DNA of 64,000 bases from Pseudomonas weihenstephanensis (GCF_001043055.1 NZ_JYLF01000006.1:202449-266448); one strand, 5' to 3'. Shown: positions 41,423 to 49,926, counted from the stretch's first letter. A program made the numbers and translations. The notes: generated by a model not told the origin, from the letters alone.

Positions 41423-42610
41423 TCAGTCGCGGTTATCGCCCACCAAGCTGTCCACTGACGGCACGCGTGTGTCGCTCTCCATTTGCGTGTCGTGCTCAAG
41501 CTGGTGACTGAATCGGTCCAGCGAACCCTGCGCGGGCTGTGCATCACTGGCAAACACGGGCGGACTCATCATGTATGCCCCGAGCAAACGGCTCAGTGCT
41601 GCCAGGCTGTCGATGTGCGTGCGTTCATAGCCGTGGGTCGCGTCGCAGCCAAACGCCAACAAGGCGCAACGAATGTCATGCCCTGCGGTGACCGCCGAGT
41701 GTGCATCGCTGAAGTAATAACGAAACATGTCCCGTCGCACAGGCAGTTCGTGTTCGGCCCCCAAACGCAACAAATGCCGCGACAAATGATAGTCGTACGG
41801 CCCGCCCGAATCTTGCATTGCCACACTGACGGCGTGTTCGCTGGAATGCTGGCCCGGTGCGACCGGCGCAATATCAATCCCGACAAATTCACTCACATCC
41901 CACGGCAATGCCGCTGCGGCGCCGCTGCCGGTTTCTTCGGTAATGGTAAACAGCGGGTGACAGTCGATTTGTGGCTGTGCGCCACTTTCCACAATCGCTT
42001 TCAATGCCGCCAACAACGCGGCAACACCGGCTTTGTCGTCCAGGTGGCGGGCGCTGATGTGCCCGCTCTCGGTAAATTCGGGCAGCGGATCGAAGGCGAC
42101 AAAATCCCCCACGTTGATCCCCAACGAATCGCAGTCTGCACGCGTGGCGCAGTAGGCATCCAGACGCAGCTCGATATGATCCCAACTGATCGGCAGCTCA
42201 TCCACTCCCGTATTAAACGCATGCCCCGAAGCCATCAACGGCAAGACGCTGCCGCGAATCACGCCATTATCGGTAAACAAACTGACGCGGCTGCCCTCTG
42301 CAAAGCGGCTGGACCAACAGCCTACCGGCGCCAACACCAGGCGCCCGTTGTCCTTGATCGCCCGAACGCTGGCGCCGATGGTGTCCAAATGCGCTGAAAC
42401 CGCGCGATCAGGGCTGCTTTGCTGGCCTTTAAGGGTCGCACGCAACGTGCCACGGCGCGTCAGTTCGAAAGGGATGCCCAGTTCTTCAAGGCGTTCTGCC
42501 ACATAGCGCACGATGGTGTCAGTGAAGCCGGTGGGACTGGGAATGGCGAGCATTTCCAGCAAGACCCGTTGCAGGTAATCGAGATCGGGTTGCGGCAGGT
42601 TGCGATTCAT
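41423..42610 (-). CDS. M42-family peptidase of the NAGGN osmolyte system
   Basis: A 395-residue zinc aminopeptidase-like protein of family M42 (tetrahedral aminopeptidase fold). Metal and catalytic residues are visible: AVSAHLDTIGA, ARHLDDKAGVA, FTITEETGSGAA and the later THGYERTHIDSL. It is the third gene of the operon with the NAGGN amidotransferase and synthetase. In this setting it is thought to process or recycle the dipeptide osmolyte; the exact reaction is not established. A 40-residue polar tail follows the last metal ligand. Confidence 0.88.
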   Translation of the reverse strand: MNRNLPQPDLDYLQRVLLEMLAIPSPTGFTDTIVRYVAERLEELGIPFELTRRGTLRATLKGQQSSPDRAVSAHLDTIGASVRAIKDNGRLVLAPVGCWSSRFAEGSRVSLFTDNGVIRGSVLPLMASGHAFNTGVDELPISWDHIELRLDAYCATRADCDSLGINVGDFVAFDPLPEFTESGHISARHLDDKAGVAALLAALKAIVESGAQPQIDCHPLFTITEETGSGAAAALPWDVSEFVGIDIAPVAPGQHSSEHAVSVAMQDSGGPYDYHLSRHLLRLGAEHELPVRRDMFRYYFSDAHSAVTAGHDIRCALLAFGCDATHGYERTHIDSLAALSRLLGAYMMSPPVFASDAQPAQGSLDRFSHQLEHDTQMESDTRVPSVDSLVGDNRD

Positions 42611-42685
42611 AAAAACTCCTGAGGCGAGGCCCGTCGCGAAAGGTGCCCACGCGACGTGCCTTGGGATGACGTTCAGCGAGTGCGC

Positions 42686-44431
42686 TTAAGGCGCTGGCTG
42701 ACTGTGGGGAAAGAGCAAGTCGATGAAGCGCTCAGCGGTGGGTTGCGGTTCGTGGTTAGCCAGACCGGCCCGCTCGTTGGCTTCGATAAACACATACTCG
42801 GGTTGATCGGCAGCGGGCACCATCAGGTCCAGGCCGACCACTGGAATATCCAGCGCCCTGGCGGCGCGGATGGCCGCGTCGGCCAACACCGGGTGCAACA
42901 CATCGGTTACGTCCTCCAGGCTGCCGCCCGTGTGCAGGTTGGCGGTTCGGCGCACGGCCAATGTGTGTCCCGCAGGCAGAATACTGGCGTACTCATACCC
43001 GGCGGCCTGTACGGTGCGCAGGGTTTCAGTGTCCATCGGGATGCGGCTTTCGCCATCGGTGGCGGCTTGACGTCGACGGCTTTGTGCTTCGATGAGTTGG
43101 TGGACGCTGTGATGGCCATCGCCGACCACGTGTGCAGGACGGCGGATGGCGGCGGCGACCACTTCAAAGCCGATCACGACAATGCGCAGGTCGTGGCCCT
43201 GATGAAAACTTTCGAGCAAGACCCGGCTGTCAAACGCCCGCGCAGCCTCAATGGCTTGTTGCACTTGATTTAGGGTGCTCAGGTCCACCGCCACACCGTC
43301 GCCCTGTTCACCATCCAGTGGCTTGACCACGATGCGCCTGTGTTGCTCCAAAAAGGCCAGGTTGTCATCCGCATTACCCGCCAATTGTTGGGCGGGCAGG
43401 TTCAGGCCCGCTTGGCTCAGCACCTTGTGCGTCAGGCTTTTGTCTTGGCACAAACTCATGCTGATGGCGCTGGTCAAGTCGCACAGAGACTCGCGACAGC
43501 GAATGCGCCGCCCGCCGTGAGAGAGGGTGAACAGTCCGGCGCTGGCGTCATCGATATGCACGTCGATACCGCGCTTGTAGGCTTCTTCGACGAGGATGCG
43601 CGCATACGGGTTCAGTCCCACTTCAGGACCCGGTCCAAGAAACAGCAATTGGTTAATGCCGTTTTTACGCTTGATGGCAAAGGTCGACAGCGTGCGAAAC
43701 CCTAGCTTGTGATAGAGGCTTTTCGCCTGCTGGTTGTCGTGCAGCACCGACAAGTCGAGGTAGCTCAGGCCACGGCTCATGAAGTGTTCGACTAAATGGC
43801 GCACCAGCACTTCACCCACGCCTGGGCGTGTGCAATGCGGGTCAACCGCCAGGCACCATAAGCTGCTGCCGTTTTCCGGGTCATGGAAAGCGGTGTGGTG
43901 ATTGAGGCCCATCACGCTGCCAATCACGGCGCCGCTGTCTTCATCTTCGGCGATCCAGTACACAGGCCCGCCTTGATGCCTGGGCGTGAGTAAAGTCGGG
44001 TCAACAGGCAGCATGTTACGTGCGGTGTACAGCGTATTGATGGCTACCCAATCGGCTTCGTTCTGCGCACGGCGAATGCGAAAACCGCGAAATACCCGTG
44101 TGGCGGGGCGGTAATCGGTAAACCACAAGCGCAGGGTGTCGGAGGGGTCCAGAAACAATTGCTGGGGTGCCTGGGCCAGTACCTGCTGCGGCGCGGCCAC
44201 GTACAACGCGATGTCACGCTCGCCGGTGTGCTCATTGAGCAGTTCATTGGCCAGCGTGGCCGCATCGGGAAAGGTGTGCCCGATCAGCAAGCGCCCCCAG
44301 CCACAATGAATGGCCACAGGTTGAGCATCCAGCGGGCTGCCATCTTCGGCCAGGCGCGCTTGCAAGCGTTCATAAGAGGGGGCTTGGCCGCGTATTAAGC
44401 GCTGGCTATAGGCTGTGGCGAGAGGTTTCAT
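42686..44431 (-). CDS. ngg: N-acetylglutaminylglutamine synthetase
   Basis: A 581-residue two-domain enzyme making the compatible solute dipeptide N-acetylglutaminylglutamine. An N-terminal GNAT domain (about residues 105-270, with LWCLAVDPHCTRPGVGEVLV as the acetyl-CoA loop) is followed by an ATP-grasp ligase (about 290-575, with RRIVVKPLDGEQGDGVAVDL and PEYVFIEANERAGLANHEP). It begins three bases after the amidotransferase stop. The pathway makes NAGGN under osmotic stress in Pseudomonas and rhizobia. Confidence 0.93.
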   Translation of the reverse strand: MKPLATAYSQRLIRGQAPSYERLQARLAEDGSPLDAQPVAIHCGWGRLLIGHTFPDAATLANELLNEHTGERDIALYVAAPQQVLAQAPQQLFLDPSDTLRLWFTDYRPATRVFRGFRIRRAQNEADWVAINTLYTARNMLPVDPTLLTPRHQGGPVYWIAEDEDSGAVIGSVMGLNHHTAFHDPENGSSLWCLAVDPHCTRPGVGEVLVRHLVEHFMSRGLSYLDLSVLHDNQQAKSLYHKLGFRTLSTFAIKRKNGINQLLFLGPGPEVGLNPYARILVEEAYKRGIDVHIDDASAGLFTLSHGGRRIRCRESLCDLTSAISMSLCQDKSLTHKVLSQAGLNLPAQQLAGNADDNLAFLEQHRRIVVKPLDGEQGDGVAVDLSTLNQVQQAIEAARAFDSRVLLESFHQGHDLRIVVIGFEVVAAAIRRPAHVVGDGHHSVHQLIEAQSRRRQAATDGESRIPMDTETLRTVQAAGYEYASILPAGHTLAVRRTANLHTGGSLEDVTDVLHPVLADAAIRAARALDIPVVGLDLMVPAADQPEYVFIEANERAGLANHEPQPTAERFIDLLFPHSQPAP

Positions 44432-44434
44432 CTG

Positions 44435-46207
44435 TCAGATTCCTTGTTCGCTTAACCACAGATTCAGCGCCGCCAATTGCCACAGTTTTGAACCATTGAG
44501 GGGCGTCAGTTGACTGTGCGGATTGGTCAGCAGGCGATCGAGCATGGCCGGTTGGAACACACCCCGGTCCTGGCTCGGGTCGAGCAACAGCTCGCGGACC
44601 CAGTTGAGCGTGTCCCCTTGCAAATGCTTGAGACCCGGCACCGGGAAGTAACCCTTCTTGCGATCAATCACCTCGCTGGGGATTACCAGGCGAGCGGCTT
44701 CCTTGAGCACTTGCTTGCCGCCGTCGGGCAGTTTGAAGCGCGCCGGAATACGCGCTGACAGTTCGGCGAGGCGATAGTCCAAAAACGGCGTGCGTGCTTC
44801 CAGGCCCCACGCCATCGTCATGTTGTCGACACGTTTTACCGGGTCATCCACCAGCATCACGGTGCTGTCCAGACGCAATGCTTTATCCACTCCGGCGTCC
44901 GCGCCCGGTTGTGCGAAATGTTCACGCACAAAGTCGCCCGCTGCATCGTTGGCGGTCAGCCACTGCGGCTGCACCGTGGCTTTGTAGTCGTCGTAGCTGC
45001 GATCAAAAAATGCCTCGCGATAAGCGCTATAGGCATCGCTGGCGCCATCAACCTGCGGGTACCAGTGATAACCGGCAAACAGTTCATCCGCGCCTTGGCC
45101 GCTTTGTACGACTTTGCAATGCTTGGCCACTTCACGCGAGAGCAAGTAAAAGGCAATGCAGTCATGGCTGACCATCGGCTCGCTCATGGCGCGGAAGGCA
45201 GCGGGCAGTTGCTCAATAATCTCGTGCTCGCCAATGCGCAGTTGGTGATGGCGGGTGCCGTAATGCTTGGCGATCAAATCCGAGTACTGGAATTCGTCGC
45301 CGCGCTCGCCGCCTGCGTCCTCAAAACCGATAGAAAAAGTCGACAGATCCTGCACGCCCACTTCGCGCAACAGCCCCACCAACAAGCTGGAGTCGACCCC
45401 GCCCGAGAGCAGCACGCCCACATCCACAGCGGCGCGCTGGCGAATGGCAACCGCCTCACGGGTGCTGTCCAGCACGCGGTCGCGCCAGTCTTCAAGGGTC
45501 AGGTTTACTTCGTCGGCCTGCGGGCCATAAGGCAGCGTCCACCAAGTCTTCTGTTGGGTATGGCCATCGGCGTCGACACGCAACCAGGTGGCCGGTGGCA
45601 GTTTTTCGATACCGGCGATCAGCGTGCGCGGGGCAGGTACCACGGCATGAAAGTTCAAATAATGGTTCAGAGCAACCGGATCGAGCATAGGGCTGATATC
45701 GCCCCCTTTGAGCAATGCCGGCAGCGTGGAAGCAAAGCGCAAGCGCTGGCCGGTACGCGACAGGTAGAGCGGCTTGACCCCTAAGCGGTCGCGGGCAATG
45801 AACAGGCGTTGGGTATCACGCTCCCAAATGGCAAAGGCAAACATGCCATTGAGTTTGGGTAATAACGCTTCGCCCCAGGCGTGATACCCCTTGAGCAGCA
45901 CCTCGGTGTCGCCATCGGAATAAAAGGCATAGCCGAGGTTTTCGAGTTCTGCGCGCAATTCAGGAAAGTTATAGATTGCGCCATTAAATGCCAGGGACAA
46001 CCCCAGCTGACTGTCGACCATCGGCTGCGCCGAACCGTCCGACAAATCCATGATTTTCAATCGGCGATGCCCCAAGGCAATCGGTCCCTGACTGTGAAAG
46101 CCCCAGGCATCAGGTCCACGGGGTGCCAGGTGGTGGGTAATGCGTTCGATGGCTGCCAGGTCGGCAGGTTGATGATCAAAACGTATCTCGCCAGCTAATC
46201 CACACAT
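44435..46207 (-). CDS. N-acetylglutaminylglutamine amidotransferase (asparagine synthetase-like)
   Basis: A 590-residue class II glutamine amidotransferase of the AsnB fold that amidates the dipeptide to N-acetylglutaminylglutamine amide. The nucleophile Cys follows the initiator Met (MCGLAGEIRFDHQ), which fixes the start at 46207. The synthetase domain has the pyrophosphate loop LLSGGVDSSLLVGLLR near residue 268. It is the first gene of the osmolyte operon. The prophage integrase stop lies only 38 bases upstream of its start, so its natural promoter region may have been replaced or split by the insertion. Confidence 0.92.
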   Translation of the reverse strand: MCGLAGEIRFDHQPADLAAIERITHHLAPRGPDAWGFHSQGPIALGHRRLKIMDLSDGSAQPMVDSQLGLSLAFNGAIYNFPELRAELENLGYAFYSDGDTEVLLKGYHAWGEALLPKLNGMFAFAIWERDTQRLFIARDRLGVKPLYLSRTGQRLRFASTLPALLKGGDISPMLDPVALNHYLNFHAVVPAPRTLIAGIEKLPPATWLRVDADGHTQQKTWWTLPYGPQADEVNLTLEDWRDRVLDSTREAVAIRQRAAVDVGVLLSGGVDSSLLVGLLREVGVQDLSTFSIGFEDAGGERGDEFQYSDLIAKHYGTRHHQLRIGEHEIIEQLPAAFRAMSEPMVSHDCIAFYLLSREVAKHCKVVQSGQGADELFAGYHWYPQVDGASDAYSAYREAFFDRSYDDYKATVQPQWLTANDAAGDFVREHFAQPGADAGVDKALRLDSTVMLVDDPVKRVDNMTMAWGLEARTPFLDYRLAELSARIPARFKLPDGGKQVLKEAARLVIPSEVIDRKKGYFPVPGLKHLQGDTLNWVRELLLDPSQDRGVFQPAMLDRLLTNPHSQLTPLNGSKLWQLAALNLWLSEQGI

Positions 46208-46245
46208 AAAGCTAAAGCCCTTGTAATCGTTGGGCCGTCGCACAT

Positions 46246-47427
46246 TTACCGTGATTCAAGTACCAATTTCGTACCATTTTTCGGCAAATCCAGCTTCTCA
46301 AGCTCCGCAAAATCACTCGAAGAGCTGATCCACTTGGCATAGGTTGAAAGCAAAACCTGAACGCTGTGTCCAAGCTGCGCAGCGATGAACGCCGGGTTCA
46401 TTCCTGACATCAGGCACATCGTCGCGTAGGTGTGCCTGGTGTCATACATCCGACGATATCGAATACCGCTTTTACGCAATGCTGCCAACCAATAGCGCTT
46501 GGCCCCTGTTTCGGAACGGATGTACAACTCTGATCTCTCACCCGATCCTTCCGGCGCGAAAACATAATCAGAGCGCGCCGCCGTAAGGAGTCTGGCTTTT
46601 TCGAGCGCCTGTAAAGCTCGATCGTTCAATAAAACTTCCCGTGACACCTTCGTTTTTGTCCTCTCTTTGATCTTGCCGTATATCCGAATACGGCACACCT
46701 TGGCGCGCCGAGAGCGTGTATCAACCTCACTCCAACGCAGAGCCATCGCTTCTCCTGGACGCATTCCTGTATAGAACGAGAACTCAAAAAAGCACGCGTA
46801 AATCGACTGCAAACCGCTCGTCACTTCGTACAGTTTTCCTATCAACTCGTCTGCCTCCTCGCGACTGAAAGGATCAATCTCGCGCTTGGTAACTCGTGTC
46901 GGCGGTATAGAGTTGGCCGGATTTCTCAGAATCAATTCATCGTTTACCGCTTGGGTTAACAGGCTAGTGACAAGTCGGATTGCTCCCTTCCTGCGAATCG
47001 GCGAAGTCCATGCAATGCCGTTGACGATTTTGCGCATCAGCACCGGCGTGATCTTGTCGAGAGGGTATTGGGCCAAATGCGGCACCCAATAGTTCTGCAT
47101 GGTGCTTCGGTAGTTTTTCCGAGTGCTGTCTTCGATCTGGAGGCTGTTCAGCCAGTCCTGGGCATAGTCGAAAAATATCGGCATCTGTCCAGAGGAGTCG
47201 CTTCGGCTATTCGGGAATAGCTCCCTGTATTTTTCAGGCGTTAGCGCTTCCAGCTTGGCAAGTTGCATTACTTGAGAACGTAAAGCCTCGGCTGCTGCGA
47301 TCCCCCTTGCGCTTTGCGGGAGAGTGAGCGTTTCACAGTGCCGCTTTTTGTTCCAAGAGAACCTGATCCTGATCGACTTCCCGACAAGCTCAACTCCAGT
47401 GGGCAGCTCCATTGGCTCTCTAGCCAT
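46246..47427 (-). CDS. int: prophage integrase, tyrosine recombinase
   Basis: A 393-residue site-specific recombinase. An N-terminal arm-binding region is followed by a SAM-like core-binding domain (about 95-180). The catalytic domain has Arg in YTGMRPGEAMAL, a Lys-containing beta turn, YDTRHTYATMCL (box II with Tyr in place of the first His), LGHSVQV and the nucleophile in STYAKW. I chose ATG 47427 (MAREPMELPTGVELV); the frame runs five codons further. Its 5' part overlaps the excisionase-like gene by 160 bases. It lies at the extreme left end, as expected for the enzyme that inserted the element. Confidence 0.93.
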   Translation of the reverse strand: MAREPMELPTGVELVGKSIRIRFSWNKKRHCETLTLPQSARGIAAAEALRSQVMQLAKLEALTPEKYRELFPNSRSDSSGQMPIFFDYAQDWLNSLQIEDSTRKNYRSTMQNYWVPHLAQYPLDKITPVLMRKIVNGIAWTSPIRRKGAIRLVTSLLTQAVNDELILRNPANSIPPTRVTKREIDPFSREEADELIGKLYEVTSGLQSIYACFFEFSFYTGMRPGEAMALRWSEVDTRSRRAKVCRIRIYGKIKERTKTKVSREVLLNDRALQALEKARLLTAARSDYVFAPEGSGERSELYIRSETGAKRYWLAALRKSGIRYRRMYDTRHTYATMCLMSGMNPAFIAAQLGHSVQVLLSTYAKWISSSSDFAELEKLDLPKNGTKLVLESR

Positions 47428-47612
47428 TCGTCGTACCTCCATTTGCTGTACATGATTCGCCCGTCGATTTTCGACCAGACACCGGCGGGGATGATGTTGC
47501 GTTCACGTTTACGCTGAAGGGCTTTCGGTGTCGTGCCAAGTAGTTCAGCCATTCGTTTTTCTGTGACCTTGTCATGACCTGACTCATCGCTCAGTTTTTC
47601 AGCTGCTGCCAT
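47268..47612 (-). CDS. xis: excisionase-like DNA-binding protein
   Basis: A 114-residue product with a winged-helix/MerR-like head: KVTEKRMAELLGTTPKALQRKRERN, roughly residues 14-40, then IPAGVWSKIDGRIMYSKWRYDEWL. A textbook AGGAGGT lies five bases before ATG 47612. The C-terminal 50 residues are Ser/Gly-rich, read in another frame of the int start, and may be little conserved. Position just before int and the head domain suggest directionality factor; this is inference. A second, broken excisionase-like gene lies at 50407-50641. Confidence 0.75.
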   Translation of the reverse strand: MAAAEKLSDESGHDKVTEKRMAELLGTTPKALQRKRERNIIPAGVWSKIDGRIMYSKWRYDEWLESQWSCPLELSLSGSRSGSGSLGTKSGTVKRSLSRKAQGGSQQPRLYVLK

Positions 47613-47614
47613 AA

Positions 47615-47716
47615 TTACCTCCTGCCGCCCGCTGTAGGTCGCGCAGTCTTGATGATGTGAAAGATGAATTCGAAGGTGATAAGCGCCCACCGGTGGTGAC
47701 TCTTAATCTCAGGCAT
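47615..47716 (-). CDS. phage microprotein, 33 aa, MPEIKSHH start
   Basis: A 33-codon frame with AAGGA six bases before ATG 47716. Its stop codon overlaps the ribosome site of the excisionase gene. The product begins MPEIKSHHRWALITF, resembling the start of the 26-codon gene at 48476-48556 (MPEVKCHHGC). It may be a translated leader coupled to xis. Function unknown. Confidence 0.4.
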   Translation of the reverse strand: MPEIKSHHRWALITFEFIFHIIKTARPTAGGRR

Positions 47717-47764
47717 GAAAAATCCTTGCCCGCCTGGGGCCGCAGGCTGATTGAGTTGTAGGGT

Positions 47765-47914
47765 TTAGCCTTGGCGCTTGAAGTCGGTGCACCGCACAAT
47801 GACTGTGTTTGCATCGCGCTGAATGGGCAGCATGGTTTTGAAGGGAAGAGTGCTGCAATTGCGGCGGGCGTGCTGGCAGGCGCAGCACATGCCGCCTTTT
47901 GGGTGATGGGTCAT
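47765..47914 (-). CDS. small Cys-rich phage protein, 49 aa
   Basis: A 49-codon frame starting MTHHPKGGMCCACQHARRNC with AGAGGT six bases before ATG 47914. Cys and His residues (MCCACQHA, RRNC, VRCTDF) could bind one zinc, recalling Com-like translational regulators. Similar short Cys-rich proteins are common in Pseudomonas prophages from memory. Function is not known. Confidence 0.55.
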   Translation of the reverse strand: MTHHPKGGMCCACQHARRNCSTLPFKTMLPIQRDANTVIVRCTDFKRQG

Positions 47915-47941
47915 GAAGCTACCTCTATAAATTACCTGCGG

Positions 47942-48157
47942 TTAGTTTCTGCGAACCACATAAATGACAATCGAATACCCGGCCACAATCCAAAGCGCGG
48001 TACCGGCGAATGCACCAACCAGGTGAGCGTCAGAGCCGTTTTCGGTTAGCGGAGGGATAGCCAGGCAGAACCATGCAACGCTGGCGATCAGGTAAAGCGT
48101 GATGACCAGCAGGAACAGGCAGAGCTGTTTGGTGCTGATGGTTTGACATGAGCGCAT
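47942..48157 (-). CDS. small two-helix membrane protein
   Basis: A 71-residue product with two hydrophobic segments, LCLFLLVITLYLIASVAWFC and LVGAFAGTALWIVAGYSIVI, and a short basic tail VVRRN. GGAG lies six bases before ATG 48157. Both helices are flanked by positive charges consistent with an inner-membrane hairpin. I do not recognise the family. In a lysogenic left arm it might be an exclusion or immunity factor, but nothing shows this. Confidence 0.6.
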   Translation of the reverse strand: MRSCQTISTKQLCLFLLVITLYLIASVAWFCLAIPPLTENGSDAHLVGAFAGTALWIVAGYSIVIYVVRRN

Positions 48158-48175
48158 TGGAGTCTCCGGGTCGTG

Positions 48176-48454
48176 TCAGAGCTTGGCGGAAAACCATTCG
48201 GTCTCGTATTCGATCTGGGACACCAGCTCAGGTGTGATATGGGGCAGGTTGCGTTCAAAGTTCAGGTAGCCATATGGCTTCTCGATCCAGTCACCCGCTT
48301 CACGCATGAACCGATTTTTGAAGATCCGTAACAGATGGCCTGCTGCTTTTTCGAAATCATCTTCGCGGTAATTAGCCTCAGAGATGATGCCTATACATAC
48401 CCGCCACACCGTGCGCTTTGGGGATTCCTCAACGGCTTTGATCTTTGCGTCCAT
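48176..48454 (-). CDS. hypothetical phage protein, 92 aa
   Basis: A soluble 92-residue protein beginning MDAKIKAVEESPKRTVWRV. It has alternating charged and aromatic residues and an IEYETEWFSAKL tail. GAGAGG is close to ATG 48454; an in-frame TTG at 48475 begins directly after the stop of the 26-codon gene upstream and would add seven residues. I know no function. Its composition fits the surrounding prophage genes. Confidence 0.65.
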   Translation of the reverse strand: MDAKIKAVEESPKRTVWRVCIGIISEANYREDDFEKAAGHLLRIFKNRFMREAGDWIEKPYGYLNFERNLPHITPELVSQIEYETEWFSAKL

Positions 48455-48475
48455 CGCCTCTCGGGCGCAACGCAA

Positions 48476-48556
48476 CTAGTCGACGGTGAGAGTGGCGACC
48501 CACTCGGGCGTGCTGACATGCAATGAGCAGCCGTGGTGACACTTAACTTCAGGCAT
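48476..48556 (-). CDS. phage microprotein, 26 aa, MPEVKCHH start
   Basis: A 26-codon frame MPEVKCHHGC... ending TLTVD, with AAGGA nine bases before ATG 48556. It shares the MPE[IV]KxHH start and the preceding sequence with the microprotein at 47615-47716. The Cys-His-His-Cys spacing could bind metal. The stop is directly followed by the next frame. Function unknown. Confidence 0.4.
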   Translation of the reverse strand: MPEVKCHHGCSLHVSTPEWVATLTVD

Positions 48557-48604
48557 GACTTCGTCCTTGCCGCTAAGGCGGCTGACTTTGAATTGAGGGA
48601 GGGG

Positions 48605-48832
48605 TTACTGCGAGGAATTGAGGCGGGTTGCTTTTAAAGCGTCTTCGCCTTGCTCAGTAATTTGCCACATTGCAGGACTACCGGTCTTGGCGTTGTAGGT
48701 GACATTCAGGTCGTTCAACAGGTTTTCAGTTGCTTGCGATTCGAGCAGCTCGGTGTGGCTCAGATGAAGTACAGCAGGGCTGCCGTCTGGCTTCTTGTCG
48801 ATCTGGTGGATGATGCTGTGGCGGATAGGCAT
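48605..48832 (-). CDS. short protein copying the N-terminus of nucleoid-associated protein YejK/NdpA
   Basis: A 75-residue product. Residues 1-48 ([20 protein letters not shown], then [19 protein letters not shown] and [10 protein letters not shown]) closely follow the first residues of the chromosomal nucleoid-associated protein NdpA/YejK of Pseudomonas as I remember it. Full-length YejK is about 335 residues. The last 27 residues (from [18 protein letters not shown]) are unrelated to YejK and look like the end of a winged-helix repeat. It is complete and in a prophage operon, so it is unlikely to be a random fragment. It may interfere with the host protein. Confidence 0.65.
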   Translation of the reverse strand: MPIRHSIIHQIDKKPDGSPAVLHLSHTELLESQATENLLNDLNVTYNAKTGSPAMWQITEQGEDALKATRLNSSQ

Positions 48833-48926
48833 GGGTTTACCTCGGAATGGCGCCGCCCTCCGTGACCGGATGCAGCGAAGTTATTTAATGCTTGTGACGT
48901 GTCGGCGTGACAGTCATGGATGGCCG

Positions 48927-49187
48927 TTACGGTAGGCGGATCAGCTCAGCCAGTTGCTGGTCGCTCATGAGATCGGCGCCGCGAATGAAGCGAGAGATCA
49001 AATCTTGCTCTTCATCAATTCCGCTGCGTTCCATCACTCTTTTCAGCGCAGCGTCATCGTTGTGATAAAGGGCTGTGACAATCTTTCGTGACAGCAACAA
49101 CGCTTCTTTTTCCTGTGCACTCAACTTGTCCCGCGAGCGTTGTTCGCGCTTGCGTTCGGTGGGAGTTTTGGCCATAGGCTGCTTCAT
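48927..49187 (-). CDS. hypothetical phage protein, 86 aa
   Basis: A charged, helical 86-residue protein: MKQPMAKTPTERKREQRSRD, then a region rich in Leu, Arg and Asp ending ADLMSDQQLAELIRLP. No strong ribosome site decides between ATG 49187 and ATG 49175 (MAKTPTERK). The basic N-terminus could bind nucleic acid. I do not recognise a named family. Confidence 0.6.
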   Translation of the reverse strand: MKQPMAKTPTERKREQRSRDKLSAQEKEALLLSRKIVTALYHNDDAALKRVMERSGIDEEQDLISRFIRGADLMSDQQLAELIRLP

Positions 49188-49256
49188 CTAGTCCGCTGGG
49201 CGGCAGGTGATGTTGAATTTGGCGAAGGCGGCGGTGCGCTGAGGTGGTGGTGCGTT

Positions 49257-49604
49257 TCAAGCGTGGCTGCCGAAGAAGGCGAAAATGGTCAGCGTCACGC
49301 TGATGCGCAGTGCCCAATCGCGCAGGAAGCGGCCGAACTGTTTCACATCGAACTGATCTTTCTTGGCTTCCAGCTCGCGAGCATGGGCGGTCGCATTGTT
49401 GTGACCGAAGCGTTCGGTGATGATCCTGCCCGTGGCGCGCTCGATCACTTCGAAAGTGTTGCTGCCAGTTGGCTTGACGATGAAGCGAGGAGCCAGCGGC
49501 GGGGCAATGACGTTTGGCTTCTGGTAGAAATCAGCTGTGGCTTGGCGTGTGCGTTCGCGCAACCCATCGAGAATGGCGCGGCGCTGAGTGAAGGTTGGGT
49601 GCAT
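49257..49604 (-). CDS. hypothetical phage protein with C-terminal hydrophobic tail, 115 aa
   Basis: A 115-residue product beginning MHPTFTQRRAILDGLRERTR. It has a central FEVIERATGRIITERFGHNN core that resembles small prophage proteins of unknown function, and a C-terminal hydrophobic segment ISVTLTIFAFFG. CGAGGACCG precedes ATG 49604. A second, frameshifted copy lies at 53466-53777. The first third of this gene is inside the direct repeat described separately. Confidence 0.65.
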   Translation of the reverse strand: MHPTFTQRRAILDGLRERTRQATADFYQKPNVIAPPLAPRFIVKPTGSNTFEVIERATGRIITERFGHNNATAHARELEAKKDQFDVKQFGRFLRDWALRISVTLTIFAFFGSHA

Positions 49605-49926
49605 GGTCGGTCCTCGACAGGGTTACGGGTATTCGTCAGCGCTCAAGCGTTGGACTGAGTACTCACGAATAACCGCAGGAATGAAAAAGCCCAGTCGAAA
49701 CCGGGCTGTCTTGCGCTCTCAACAACGCCTCCGTATGTGAGAGCAAAGCCGGGGCGCGCGGAGTGGGCGGGCCCTGGTGAGTTAAATGTGCATGGCTGCA
49801 AATCCTCCGTGTTGTATTGGGTGGTAGTGAGTGCAGGGGGCCTCTAAGCGGTGTGTGCTCGTCCGCATCCCAAAGCCCACTCATTGAATGGGCAGAGGTG
49901 ATGCTGTCCGTATTTGTCAGCCGATC
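49485..49926. repeat. direct repeat copy 1 (~440 bp) bordering the pyocin module
   Basis: This stretch is nearly identical to 53653-54098, in the same orientation, with scattered substitutions and one-base indels. It starts within the 115-codon gene, crosses its leader and a terminator hairpin, and ends at GTCAGCCGATC. There copy 1 continues into a truncated integrase, while copy 2 continues into the LuxR-type gene. Confidence 0.9.
49684..49707 (-). terminator. terminator hairpin inside direct repeat 1
   Basis: Inverted repeat AGCCCAGTCGAAACCGGGCT with T run following on the minus strand. It lies upstream of the 115-codon gene and would stop transcription coming from the integrase fragment. 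The same hairpin is at 53857-53879 in repeat 2. Confidence 0.65.

Noticed and set aside
46208..46246. tRNA gene as attachment site
   Set aside because: I searched the integrase-operon junction for a tRNA 3' end (T-loop GGTTCGA, CCA) and found none.
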